From Dactylosporangium siamense (GTDB lineage: Bacteria > Actinomycetota > Actinomycetes > Mycobacteriales > Micromonosporaceae): DNA of 42,489 nt. The position numbers were made by a program, and so were the translations under genes. Within the stretch, counting starts at the first letter, position 1, and every line of letters begins with the position of its first letter. Of this stretch, positions 17,155-24,880 are shown piece after piece. The stretch lies in contig NZ_BONQ01000179.1 of the NCBI RefSeq assembly GCF_016862795.1, positions 1 to 42,489 of the forward strand, read 5' to 3'. The notes beneath the pieces were generated by a model. It searched no databases. It had not been told where the DNA came from and saw nothing but the letters and a program-made list of their open reading frames with translations.

Positions 17155-17669
17155 GCCGGGACCTCCGCGTCCTCGATGAGTTCCGCCAGCTCGGGAGCCA
17201 CGACACGGAGCCGGCCGAGGGCATGATGGGTCTGGCTCTTGACCGAGCCCACGGTGCAGCCGAGCGCGTCGGCGGTGTCGGCCTCGGAAAGGTCCTCGAA
17301 GTAGCGCAGCACGATCACCGCGCGCTGCCCCGGTGCCAGCCTCGCGAGCGCGTCGCGCAGCACGATCCGGCGCACCGCGTCCACGGACTCGTTCCGTCCG
17401 GCCTGCCGCTCCGGCGGGTCGGCGGCCAGCACCTCCCGATGCCGCCGGCTGCGCCAGGACGATACGTGCTCGTGGTACAGCGCCCGCCGCACGTAGGCGT
17501 CCGGATTGCCGCCGCGGATCACCCGACGCCAGTGCCGGGCCACCTTGATGAGCGTCACCTGCACCAGGTCCTCGGCCGCGTGATGCTCGCCCGTCAACAG
17601 GAACGCGATACGCGACAGCCGCCCGATCCGTGCGGACACGAACTCACGAAAACTTTCCTCATCGTCCAC
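17151..17669 (-). CDS. ECF RNA polymerase sigma factor, SigE family
   Basis: A 172-residue protein. Region 2 spans about 5-75 (FREFVSARIGRLSRIAFLLT, then AEDLVQVTLIKVARHW), the promoter -10 recognition part. Region 4 spans about 110-160 (LPGQRAVIVLRYFEDLSE-like segment, then ALGCTVGSVKSQTHHALGRL), the -35 helix-turn-helix. It has no region 1 or 3, as expected for ECF factors. It is the first gene of a two-gene operon with the overlapping membrane protein. The 198-bp upstream stretch to the next gene holds no clear promoter that I can align. It recognises stress or envelope signals by family analogy only. Confidence 0.92.
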   Translation of the reverse strand: MDDEESFREFVSARIGRLSRIAFLLTGEHHAAEDLVQVTLIKVARHWRRVIRGGNPDAYVRRALYHEHVSSWRSRRHREVLAADPPERQAGRNESVDAVRRIVLRDALARLAPGQRAVIVLRYFEDLSEADTADALGCTVGSVKSQTHHALGRLRVVAPELAELIEDAEVPA

Positions 17670-17867
17670 CGGCCCCCCAAAATCTCTGTGTCGCCTCGGT
17701 ACACGACAGCAACAGGGTCCGAGGTTGGCTTCGACGACAGGTGTTTCCGTCTGCCGTCCAGCGCGAACAGGTCGTCGCGGATGACGGCGTCCGCGCCGAT
17801 CCCGATCGCGAGCCGCGGCGCACCATCTGCGTGACCCGATTCGACCACGTCGGCTGGTTGCGGACCG

Positions 17868-18536
17868 CTACCGGGCAGCTCGGACGTCCTTCAGCACAGC
17901 GTCGCCGCCGGGATCGCTGGACCAGAACGCCTCGCGCAGGTTTGACAACGCCATCAGGTGGGGGACGCAGTCGGCAAGCGCGTCATGGTCCGCGCCCGAC
18001 AACCACCAGTCGCATTGGTGCAACCCTGACCACAACATGAGCCGCACGTTTGGCCCTTCGAAGCGGTACTGCGTGTGTCCGGGCCATCCCGCGGTCGCGG
18101 CAACCTCGCCGAATCCGGCCCGCAACACCGCGAGTACGTCGGCATCGAGCACGTCGGCCTGGGCCTGGACCAGCGGCTGCCCGGCCAGGCACGACTGATC
18201 CCATCGCCGAGCGCTGACGAACGCGTCGACACTCGGCGCGTACACCTGTGTCCCCATCCGGTCCGGCGTGGGATCGCCCAGGTTACCGCCCACAAGCACC
18301 GGCGGGGATGGATCGCCGAGCGGTACACCCCAGCTGACCACTCCCTGGTTCTCGCGTGCGATGACGAGCACCGGTGCCGGCCACCCAGGAAAGAGCCGCT
18401 GCCCGTCACGGGGATCGTCCACGACGACCTGAGCGGGAAACACGACCTGGTCGCCGTAGACCGCCGCGACTTCATCGGCGATGCCCGCGGTGAGCGTTTC
18501 GGCGAGCGTTGCGGGAACCGTTGCCGGCCGAACCAT
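17868..18536 (-). CDS. Conserved hypothetical protein, intact parent of a duplicated segment
   Basis: A 222-residue protein. ATG 18536 is chosen because GGAGGG lies five bases upstream; the frame runs on to 19196 but crosses a neighbouring gene. Features: VVFPAQVVVDDPRDGQRLF, then LFPGWPAPVLVIARENQG, GWPGHTQYRFEG and LMLWSGLHQCDWWLSG, and FWSSDPGGDAVL near the end. I remember similar proteins in actinomycetes but no function. The tryptophan-rich pattern is vaguely like SUKH/SMI1-type immunity proteins, which I do not assert. Its 5' half and upstream region are repeated at 20.7-21.0 kb. Confidence 0.65.
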   Translation of the reverse strand: MVRPATVPATLAETLTAGIADEVAAVYGDQVVFPAQVVVDDPRDGQRLFPGWPAPVLVIARENQGVVSWGVPLGDPSPPVLVGGNLGDPTPDRMGTQVYAPSVDAFVSARRWDQSCLAGQPLVQAQADVLDADVLAVLRAGFGEVAATAGWPGHTQYRFEGPNVRLMLWSGLHQCDWWLSGADHDALADCVPHLMALSNLREAFWSSDPGGDAVLKDVRAAR

Positions 18537-18672
18537 CAGGCCCTCCAGCTGCTCGTGGCCAACGGGCGCAGCATGACACAACAACAGCCAGCGGCGATGC
18601 GGGACCACCGATCGCGCCACTCGCCGGCGACCACCACGACAGCGGAGGCGCTCCAGCGGCACGCCGGCTCGT
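18364..18672. repeat. Direct repeat copy A (309 bp)
   Basis: Bases 18364-18672 match 20702-21010 at a constant offset of 2338 with only two mismatches (CCAGCGGC here versus CCAATGGC). It covers the first ~57 codons of the hypothetical gene and 136 bp of its upstream region. Confidence 0.95.
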
Positions 18673-18736
18673 GCGCGTAGTGTCCGTGCCGCTGGTGAGC
18701 GGGCCGCGATCATCGCGTTCACCGATCTCGTGGCCG

Positions 18737-19105
18737 CTACGGCCCGAAACGGCCCCATGCGACGAGGGCGGCCAGGGCGATGTAGGTCAGGTTCACGATG
18801 ATGACGGTCCGTTCGTGACGGCGGAGGTGAACGATGATCGCTCCGACCATCAGGACGATGATGCCGACCGCGGCCAGCGGCACGAGTATCGGCGCTACGC
18901 CGCTCGCGGCGGGCAGCACGAGGCCCGCCGCAGCGACGACTTCCAGCGCACCGATGGCCTTGACCACGCCCCCGCCGACATCCTGGACCCATCCACCGCC
19001 GGGGGCGGCGGCGAGCTTCTGCTTCGGCTGGGTCAGCTTGATGAGACCGCCGGCCAGGAAGGCGGCGGCCAGCAGTCCGGCGACGATCCACAGGGTCACA
19101 TGCAT
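18737..19105 (-). CDS. DoxX-like integral membrane protein
   Basis: A 122-residue protein. ATG 19105 is preceded by AAGGAG. Four hydrophobic segments are visible (LWIVAGLLAAAFLAGGLIKL, IGALEVVAAAGLVLP, LVPLAAVGIIVLMVGAIIVH, VNLTYIALAALVAWGRF), matching the size and topology of DoxX/DoxX-like proteins. A G-x-x-K-L helix end and the HLRRHE loop are typical. The family includes small redox-linked membrane proteins of uncertain activity. It is the last gene of a probable leftward unit LysR, DoxX-like, DoxX-like, 50 bp after its neighbour. Confidence 0.8.
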   Translation of the reverse strand: MHVTLWIVAGLLAAAFLAGGLIKLTQPKQKLAAAPGGGWVQDVGGGVVKAIGALEVVAAAGLVLPAASGVAPILVPLAAVGIIVLMVGAIIVHLRRHERTVIIVNLTYIALAALVAWGRFGP

Positions 19106-19155
19106 TGCGGCTCCTTGTACGGCTGAGGAAGTGGTGTGCGACGGCCGGGCTGATG

Positions 19156-19506
19156 TCAGACGTGGTAGATGACGGCCACTGTGAATGTGGCGACATCTAC
19201 GGCAAAGAACAGCGACCAGTTGGCCAGGTCGCGGGAACCCACGCGCAGGTGGGCGACGAGCGCGCCGACGAAATAGAGCACCAGGCCCCCGGCGGCGAAC
19301 AGGCCGAGCACCGGCCAGACGAATCCGGCGAGGAGCCCGGCCGTACCCGCTGCGAGCAAGCCGCCCAGCACCGGTCCCCACCACTGCGGCAACCCTTTCA
19401 TCCGCAGCTGGGCCTTCGGAAAGGGGTGGCCGATCAGATAGACGACGGCGGCGGAGCCGGAGAACAGTGCGGCGAGGATGGTGAGCGCGACGTACGCGAC
19501 GAACAT
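19156..19506 (-). CDS. DoxX-like integral membrane protein
   Basis: A 116-residue protein from ATG 19506 with GAAAGG upstream. Four membrane segments (MFVAYVALTILAALFSGSA, WWGPVLGGLLAAGTAGLLAG, LGLFAAGGLVLYFVGALVAH, SLFFAVDVATFTVAVIY). It shares length and layout with the next gene (VGALVAHLR here, VGAIIVHLR there), so the two are probably diverged duplicates that may form a heteromer. It starts 118 bp after the stop of the LysR gene on the same strand, and the LysR protein is the likely regulator. Confidence 0.78.
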   Translation of the reverse strand: MFVAYVALTILAALFSGSAAVVYLIGHPFPKAQLRMKGLPQWWGPVLGGLLAAGTAGLLAGFVWPVLGLFAAGGLVLYFVGALVAHLRVGSRDLANWSLFFAVDVATFTVAVIYHV

Positions 19507-19624
19507 CGGTGGCCTTTCGGGGCGGCAGGTGAGGCCTGGCCAGGCTGGCCATGGCGCTCCCGAAGCCTCGGCCACCGGACCGAGTTGATCAACAGCGATG
19601 TCGGCAACGACCGTTCACGTTGAC

Positions 19625-20506
19625 TTACCGATAGGTGTCGGCGACAACGTGCGCGAAGTCGCGGATCAGGCTGGTTTCCGTCGCCGTACGCCAGACCAGC
19701 GCCCACCGCGACAATGGAGCATCGGCAATCGGGACGTAGACGATTTCTGGCCACTGGTAGTAGTCGGCCGCCTCCGCCTGCGTCAATGCCACCGAGGCGC
19801 CGCTCGCGACCGCGGTGAGCACCTCCTGGAAGGTGCTGACCAGCGGCCCCCGAGGGATGGGGCGTCCGCTGGGGGTGAAGAACGGAACGAGGCTGTCTTC
19901 CATGTACCGCGGTATCGGCCCCCGCGGCCCAACCACGGCGTGTTCGGCGAGGTCTTCGAGGCTGATCGACGTCCGAGTGGCGAGCGGGTGTCCGCGGGCC
20001 ATCATGGCGCGAACCGGGACGCTGCGTATCACTGGGCCGACGGTGAGGTCCGGCTCGTGGACCGGCAGCCACAGCACCCCGACGTCGACCTCTCCCGCGC
20101 GCAGCAAGCCAAACGGGTCGGGCGGGTGGATCTCCGTGAACCGCAGTTCGACACCCGGGTGCCGCACGTGGAAGGCTTCGGTGGCGGCGCTGAGCGTCTG
20201 CGCGATCGCTCCCATCGTGCCCAACGTGAGTCTGCGCCGAGTGCCCTGCGCCAGGGCGGTCACCGCCGCGATACCCTCAGCCAGCTGCTCGTACGCGGGC
20301 CGCAGACGGTCGCGCAGTTCGACACCGATCGGCGACAGCTGGACCGTGCGGCTCGTGCGATCGAACAGGGCGGCACCAATGCGCCGCTCCTGGGCTTTGA
20401 TGGACTGACTCACGCGAGCTCGCGAGATGTGCAACCGCTCGGCGGTACGACCGAAATGCAGTTCTTCTGCGAGCGTCAAGAAGATCTCAATGTCGCGTAG
20501 CTCCAC
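19625..20506 (-). CDS. LysR-family transcriptional regulator
   Basis: A 293-residue protein from GTG 20506. The N-terminal winged helix-turn-helix (ELRDIEIFLTLAEELHFGRT, then SRARVSQSIKAQERRIG) is standard for LysR. The C-terminal periplasmic-binding-like effector domain is complete (LTLGTMGAIAQ, GVLWLPVHEPDLTVGPVI, GPIPRYMEDS). It is a close relative of the regulator at 26710, with which it shares nearly the whole DNA-binding helix set. It sits upstream of two DoxX-like genes on the same strand. In many actinomycetes such LysR genes neighbour the transporter or redox gene they control. The effector is unknown. Confidence 0.92.
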   Translation of the reverse strand: MELRDIEIFLTLAEELHFGRTAERLHISRARVSQSIKAQERRIGAALFDRTSRTVQLSPIGVELRDRLRPAYEQLAEGIAAVTALAQGTRRRLTLGTMGAIAQTLSAATEAFHVRHPGVELRFTEIHPPDPFGLLRAGEVDVGVLWLPVHEPDLTVGPVIRSVPVRAMMARGHPLATRTSISLEDLAEHAVVGPRGPIPRYMEDSLVPFFTPSGRPIPRGPLVSTFQEVLTAVASGASVALTQAEAADYYQWPEIVYVPIADAPLSRWALVWRTATETSLIRDFAHVVADTYR

Positions 20507-20625
20507 CCCGCCTCCCGCCCGTTCGACCTGCTGTCAGACGGGCAGTTTATCGTCGGCGCCCAGGTCGGCTCTCCAGCGGGGCGCGGCCGCTCATCGACAG
20601 ATCCGCTTACCGGAACAGGACTTCT

Positions 20626-20675
20626 GTATCCGCGAGTGAGTGCAGGTTGGGTTTCTCCTCGGTCCAAGCCTCGCC
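20626..20675. repeat. Dispersed 50-bp repeat, copy 1
   Basis: Bases 20626-20675 match 24012-24061 in 48 of 50 positions (GTATCCGCGAGTG start, CAAGCCTCGCC end). Read leftward it encodes GEAWTEEKPNLHSLADTE, which looks like the end of a protein. It directly abuts the deleted gene copy at 20678. Confidence 0.85.
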
Positions 20676-20677
20676 AA

Positions 20678-20874
20678 ACCGCGAGTACGCCGGCATCGAG
20701 CACGAGCACCGGTGCCGGCCACCCAGGAAAGAGCCGCTGCCCGTCACGGGGATCGTCCACGACGACCTGAGCGGGAAACACGACCTGGTCGCCGTAGACC
20801 GCCGCGACTTCATCGGCGATGCCCGCGGTGAGCGTTTCGGCGAGCGTTGCGGGAACCGTTGCCGGCCGAACCAT
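20678..20874 (-). pseudogene. Internally deleted copy of the 17868-18536 gene
   Basis: Starts at ATG 20874 and matches the first ~57 codons of the intact gene exactly. The sequence then jumps from APVLV to LDAGVLAV, which corresponds to removal of bases 18153-18365 of the parent (213 bp, 71 codons, in frame). A CGAGCAC heptamer occurs at both edges of the lost piece, so slippage or short-homology recombination is likely. After about eight more codons the homology ends and the frame runs into the 50-bp dispersed repeat. The product would be a non-native fusion, so I call it a pseudogene. Confidence 0.75.
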
Positions 20875-21010
20875 CAGGCCCTCCAGCTGCTCGTGGCCAA
20901 CGGGCGCAGCATGACACAACAACAGCCAGCGGCGATGCGGGACCACCGATCGCGCCACTCGCCGGCGACCACCACGACAGCGGAGGCGCTCCAATGGCAC
21001 GCCGGCTCGT
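20702..21010. repeat. Direct repeat copy B (309 bp)
   Basis: Second copy of 18364-18672, two mismatches and no gaps. It includes the ribosome site and upstream region of the deleted gene copy. The near identity implies a recent duplication or recent gene conversion. Confidence 0.95.
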
Positions 21011-21109
21011 AGCGTGGGAGGGTGACATTCGGAACCCACGCCCGGAAGGCCGGCGATCCCGTAGCGGAATCGGCTGATGGCCCGGCCCGCGTTCCTGCGG
21101 TCTCCGGTG

Positions 21110-21308
21110 TCAGGTGTGGGGAGAGACCGGCAGGTAATGGGCCAGGTAGGTCAGCGCCTCTGGGGTGAGTTCAGCGGCCGGCTGCCGCTCGCGGATCGCC
21201 CGGATGAGCGTCCCTTCGATCAGGAACCGGTAGGCGAAGCTCTCCACGCTCGGCGCGCACCAGTACAGCTCGGCAGATCCCACCGGGCCATCGGCGACGC
21301 GCAGACGT
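21110..21308 (-). pseudogene. C-terminal fragment of an unidentified protein
   Basis: A leftward frame ending with TGA at 21110-21112 reads RLRVADGPVGSAELYWC, then APSVESFAYRFLIEG, AIRERQPAAELTPEALTYL and AHYLPVSPHT. It looks like a genuine conserved C-terminus (a Tyr/Phe-rich core, then an LTPEALTYLAHY helix), but an in-frame stop occurs just upstream and no start is available. I do not recognise the parent family. Confidence 0.4.
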
Positions 21309-21356
21309 CACAACGCATGCCGGGATTCTGCCACGGGGGTGTGTCAGGAATTCGGG

Positions 21357-21557
21357 ATCAGCGAGCACCCTCCGCGGCGACTTGCCAACCACGGTGAAGA
21401 ACACCTTCAGGTCATACGCGACCGCCGCGACCGTGTTCGGTCGGGACCGCACCGCCAGAAACTCCAGATACGCGTCCAGCAACGCCACCCCGAACCGGAC
21501 AACAAGATCGCCGGCCGCGTCCCGCGACCGAAACAGCCGCAGAGCACCCCACGACAT
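21357..21557 (-). pseudogene. Truncated site-specific integrase (tyrosine recombinase), N-terminal part
   Basis: From ATG 21557 (MSWGALRLFRSRD) the frame reads FGVALLDAYLEFLAVRSRPN, then TVAAVAYDLKVFFTVVGK and SPRRV. This resembles the N-terminal SAM-like (core-binding) domain of actinobacterial phage/ICE integrases. After about 21360 the similarity stops, and no catalytic domain with R-H-R-Y residues follows in any frame nearby. It is a decayed recombinase remnant in a zone full of gene fragments. Confidence 0.55.
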
Positions 21558-21691
21558 ACAGGAACCCCTCTCTGCCCGACCTACCAGCGTCAACACACTG
21601 AAGGTGAACCAGGATTACCTGCATATCAAGCAGAAGCGGACGCCGTCTACAGTCCTGTGATCTGGTCGTCGCCGCCGACGGAGGGTGGGGC

Positions 21692-22318
21692 ATGGGCTAT
21701 TGGGGCACGCTCATCGCGGTTCGCGGCAGTCGGACGCCGACGGCGCTGCAGGATCTCGACGCGGCTGTCCGCACGCATGAAGGCGCTGCTCGCGGTGACG
21801 GTTGGCGGGTCTACGACGTGCCTGACAACGTGCTCGGACGAGGGCTTGATGTTCTGCTGGACCTGGTCGCCGCTTCGTCGAGCCCGGTGATCGCCGCGTA
21901 CATCGCCGACAGCGACTACGGTCAAGTGGTCGCGGCAAGTCCGTCCGGTGACCGGTGGGGCGTCTGGCTTGATCGAGGCACCGCGCATGCGTTTGAACGC
22001 GAACACCACGTGATGAACGGGATGCCTCACGCGGCTGCGCGGCGCCGGGCCGACGAAACGATCGCCGCGTTCGGCTGTCCGCCCGCCGAGGCCGTGCGGC
22101 ATGCGATCGGCTGGGCGGCTGAAGCGGGGTACACGGTCCAGGCCGGGGCAATCGGACAGATCCTGCGCACGGCACGCCGGCCGGGGCTCGCGGCACGACT
22201 GAGCCTTCCAGGGACGCGATATGTCTTCGCCGAGGACGCGTACTTCGGTCTTCTCGACAGCTTGGGTCTGCCTCGTGCGAGCGTCAGCAACCCTGCGCGA
22301 CATTTGGATGAGGCGTGA
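21692..22318 (+). CDS. Conserved hypothetical protein, 208 aa
   Basis: ATG 21692 is preceded by GGAGGGTGGGG, so the start is well supported. The protein opens with MGYWGTLIAVRGSR and has a central ADSDYGQVVAASPSGDRWG. No signal peptide, membrane helix or catalytic motif is recognised. The MGYWG opening recurs in actinomycete hypotheticals I have seen, so it is probably real and cytoplasmic. It stands alone, with noncoding 235 bp after it. Confidence 0.65.
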   Translation: MGYWGTLIAVRGSRTPTALQDLDAAVRTHEGAARGDGWRVYDVPDNVLGRGLDVLLDLVAASSSPVIAAYIADSDYGQVVAASPSGDRWGVWLDRGTAHAFEREHHVMNGMPHAAARRRADETIAAFGCPPAEAVRHAIGWAAEAGYTVQAGAIGQILRTARRPGLAARLSLPGTRYVFAEDAYFGLLDSLGLPRASVSNPARHLDEA

Positions 22319-22553
22319 GCCCGCCGTCCACCAGCCTGCACACTCGCGCACCTCGCGGCTACACGAGCGGAAGCCAAGATCGACCAACCGGATGACGCCG
22401 CTGCAGCGGATCGCGGCTCGATCTGGACGCCATGATCACGGCGACGTTCGCTCGCGGATCGATGCGCGCACGTCACTTTGCTCGCGTCGGTGACCGAGCG
22501 CAGACCGTCCCGGTGCGGGTCAAGCGGTGGCGGCGCCCATGCCCCGGCTAACC

Positions 22554-22877
22554 TCAGCAACCCGGATAGAACGCTGAGGCGACCGAGACGGCGGCGAGAA
22601 CGACCCACCCACCACCGAGCGCCGCCCAGTACGCGTCGGCCGGCCGCGTGATCGCGGACAACCCAGCGGCGAGGCCGCCGAGCACGACGTGCGCGGCCAG
22701 ATAGGTCAGCACCATCGCGAACAGCACCGTACCCCGCCCGCCGGTGTCAAGGTCGACATCGCACCCTCGCCCGCCGCCTGCCATTCGCACCGCCGCGAAG
22801 GTAGCGCCGTCCACCAGCCCGTTCCCGATCGCAGCGATGAAGAGACCTAGGCACACCAGCAGAACCCTGGATCGCAT
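22554..22877 (-). CDS. Small integral membrane protein
   Basis: A 107-residue protein from ATG 22877. Three to four hydrophobic segments (VLLVCLGLFIAAIGNGLVDG, VLFAMVLTYLAAHVVLGGLA, ALGGGWVVLAAVSVASAF) flank a polar CDVDLDTGGRG loop. No family is recognised. It is convergent with the 208-residue hypothetical and divergent from the DUF4241 gene 122 bp away. A genuine gene is supported by the regular membrane pattern. Confidence 0.6.
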   Translation of the reverse strand: MRSRVLLVCLGLFIAAIGNGLVDGATFAAVRMAGGGRGCDVDLDTGGRGTVLFAMVLTYLAAHVVLGGLAAGLSAITRPADAYWAALGGGWVVLAAVSVASAFYPGC

Positions 22878-22999
22878 GGCGGTGAACCTACAGCACCTGA
22901 CGCCGGCCGGATTGCGGCTATGAGCGGAAAAGCGATCAAGGTCGTCGACGGTTGTGCGGACGCCCTACCTGGCGTCGCGGGCAGGCGTTGAGGGCTCCT

Positions 23000-23989
23000 A
23001 TGCTTCGGGACGTGACGAAGATCGTGACGCTGGGAGCGATCACCTGCCCGTCGGGTGAGTTGGTCCTTATGGACGGCGGGTACCTGGGTTTGTGGTCCGG
23101 CGACCGTGCGCCCGAGCAACAGCGTCCCGACGACATTCCGCCGGGGGTCGACTTCGAGATCGTCGGGGCCGACGCGGAGACGGCCGCGCGATCGTTCGAT
23201 CGGCAGGTCGGCCGCACCCTGTACGACATTCCGGAGCGCAGCGCCGCGGATTTCACCGCACTGTTCGATGAGCACTGTCGCGAGCATCGCTACTCGGCTG
23301 CGTTACGGCGCTTCGAGGGCCAGGTCCCGCACCGCGAACGGGTACGGCGGGCTGTCGCTGGTGGCGAGCCGAGCTTTCTGGTCAGTGGCGTGCCGGTGAT
23401 CGTGATCGGTGGGGTGCCGACCGACCGGCCGGTGCGGGTCACCGCATCGCCTGAGGAGGACTGGGGTTGGCGACACATCCGCCTCGAGGTCAGCGCCGGC
23501 CCAGCGGCGCAGCGGCGCGAACTTGGTCGAATCGGTGTCGACAACGCCCGGCTCGTCTTCGCCGATGCTGATGCGTTGAACGCATGGGTGCACGAGGACG
23601 CGATGGACGGCATGGCGGATGTCGTCTTCTGGGGCCGGGACGAGGAAGCGGTGGCAGCCGAGTTCGGCGCGAGCCGGGTCGGCGCTGACGGCTTCGGCTG
23701 GCTCGACGTTCCGATCCGCGAGGCGTACAGCAGGGCAGTCGCCCTGGACGCGCATCGCAACAGCTCAGCGGGTCGACGCTTCGCCTTCGACTTCCGGCCG
23801 CACTCCCACCACTGGCAGGTGATGGCGGGCGTGCGTGCGGCCGAGCACGAAGCCGCCACCATCCAGGTCGGCGGCGCGGACATCATGTTCGCGATGACCT
23901 CTGCCGGCGACGGCTTCTTCCCGGCCCATGCCGAGATCGGCAGCGACGGCGAACTCGTGGCGATCCAGATCACGATCAGAACCGAATAA
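23000..23989 (+). CDS. DUF4241-family protein
   Basis: A 329-residue protein. ATG 23000 has GAGGG six bases upstream; GTG 23012 is a possible alternative. The C-terminal region FAFDFRPHSHHWQVMAGV, then ADIMFAMTSAGDGFFPAHAE and SDGELVAIQI is the signature of DUF4241 as I recall it. The N-terminal half (ITCPSGELVLMDGGYLGLWS) has two related beta-rich pieces. The family has no known activity and is often found near polymorphic toxin or phage-related loci. Cytoplasmic by lack of a signal sequence. Confidence 0.75.
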   Translation: MLRDVTKIVTLGAITCPSGELVLMDGGYLGLWSGDRAPEQQRPDDIPPGVDFEIVGADAETAARSFDRQVGRTLYDIPERSAADFTALFDEHCREHRYSAALRRFEGQVPHRERVRRAVAGGEPSFLVSGVPVIVIGGVPTDRPVRVTASPEEDWGWRHIRLEVSAGPAAQRRELGRIGVDNARLVFADADALNAWVHEDAMDGMADVVFWGRDEEAVAAEFGASRVGADGFGWLDVPIREAYSRAVALDAHRNSSAGRRFAFDFRPHSHHWQVMAGVRAAEHEAATIQVGGADIMFAMTSAGDGFFPAHAEIGSDGELVAIQITIRTE

Positions 23990-24011
23990 TGATCAGGGCC
24001 GGATGAACTTG

Positions 24012-24150
24012 GTATCCGCGAGTGCGTGCAGGTTGGGTTTCTACTCGGTCCAAGCCTCGCCGAACAGCGTCCACAGCCGGGGGTACCAGCGGGCGATACC
24101 CGTGAGCCTAGATCCGTTCAACACCCAGAATTCGACACCCGCCAGTCCCA
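24012..24150 (-). pseudogene. Gene fragment carrying the second copy of the 50-bp dispersed repeat
   Basis: Bases 24012-24061 match 20626-20675 (48/50). Read leftward the fragment gives LLGLAGVEFWVLNGSRLTGI, then ARWYPRLWTLFGEAWTE, followed by a TAG stop exactly where copy 1 has a GAG codon, and then KPNLHALADTKF. So this copy has a nonsense change relative to copy 1. It appears to be the decayed 3' end of a gene whose family I do not know, lying just beyond the 3' end of the tRNA-like element. Confidence 0.5.
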
Positions 24151-24190
24151 GCAGGATGGCGATCGGAGAGCGGCGAATCAGGATGTTGTC

Positions 24191-24317
24191 GGACCGGAGG
24201 GGATTCGAACCCCCGGTGGGGCATGGCACGCCAGCGGCCCCACGCACCTTCGAGCCGCCCGTACGTGCCCGGCCTTCGACTCTGAGCGCTGCAATAACCC
24301 GGCTCTGCCACCGGTCC
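24191..24317 (-). tRNA. 127-bp tRNA-like element with enlarged middle, possibly a degenerate tRNA
   Basis: Read leftward from 24317. The acceptor arm is perfect: GGACCGG at the 5' end pairs with CCGGTCC at the 3' end. T8, a 4-bp D-stem (GCAG/TTGC with one wobble), A14, G18-G19 and A21 all fit. The T-arm is canonical: GGGGG, TTCGAAT, CCCCT. But 127 bases are too many for a tRNA, and the region between D- and T-arm (~75 nt) has no normal anticodon arm. It contains a 7-bp hairpin GTGGGGC/GCCCCAC resembling a long variable arm and a GCCG/CGGC hairpin around ACGTACG. CCA is not encoded. It could be a tRNA with an insertion, a decayed class II tRNA, or an unusual tRNA-like RNA. Confidence 0.5.
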
Positions 24318-24830
24318 AGACGCAGTATGGTTCGATCTCGCCGCCCACGCAGACAGGTTTCTCGACGGCGTCGAGCGCTGTCGGCGGCGGATCCGGACGG
24401 TCGATCTTTGCCGCCGCGTGCTCCGTCGAGTCCGTCGGACGGAGCACGCGGTTGGGCGTTACGTCACCATCAGAGCCAATGGGCACTGCGGCGATGCTGC
24501 CGGATGGTGGGGATCGTCCTCGGCTCAGCCGGGCCGGTCACCCGTAGAACCGTCCTCGGTCGCCGCCAGCCGAATTTCAACGGCCCGCACCATACATCCC
24601 ACGAGCACCACCCGGCCTGGAAATTGTCGTAACGAGGCCTCGGCATGGCCGGCCGCTCACGCCATCGGCACGTTGCTACAGCCGGTGACGGACCGCAGGT
24701 GGACGTCCGCGCCGTGACAGCGGCCGAAGAGGATGGCCTCCAGCGCGGTATGCGTGGCCGGACGCGGCCCAGCGCCGACGGTGAGCAGAGTTCCGGTCGG
24801 CCGTAGGCCGCGATTATTCCGCCTTGTCGT
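24318..24830. other. Stretch without a supported gene
   Basis: About 510 bases between the tRNA-like element and the sigma factor promoter. Open frames on both strands here give low-complexity translations, and none starts with a ribosome site. A leftward frame near 24655-24770 ends in SVTGCSNVPMA and might be a gene remnant, but I cannot identify it. Confidence 0.4.
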
Positions 24831-24860
24831 GCAACACGGGTGGCGCCCAGCTTCGTGTTA
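24831..24860 (+). promoter_or_regulatory. Candidate ECF-type promoter of the sigma factor operon
   Basis: GCAACA at 24831 and CGTGTT at 24854 are separated by 17 bases, close to the GCAAC/CGTC-like pattern I recall for SigE-family autoregulated promoters. The same bases form an AACACG/CGTGTT inverted repeat. It would place the transcription start a few bases before the ribosome site of the TTG start at 24881. A pattern match by eye only. Confidence 0.4.
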
Positions 24861-24880
24861 GGGGCGAGCAGGGAGGCGAG

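Noticed and set aside
17594-17848. Leftward 84-codon frame upstream of the first sigma factor
   Set aside because: It overlaps the start of the sigma factor in another phase and has no ribosome site. The segment APRLAIGIGADAVIRDDL looks protein-like but cannot be supported as a gene.
21077-21397. Rightward 106-codon frame in the fragment zone
   Set aside because: It is antisense to the protein-like C-terminal fragment and the translation has no recognisable features.
24191-24317. Selenocysteine tRNA
   Set aside because: The acceptor arm lacks the extended 8-bp form, no UCA anticodon loop can be formed, and the length exceeds that class.
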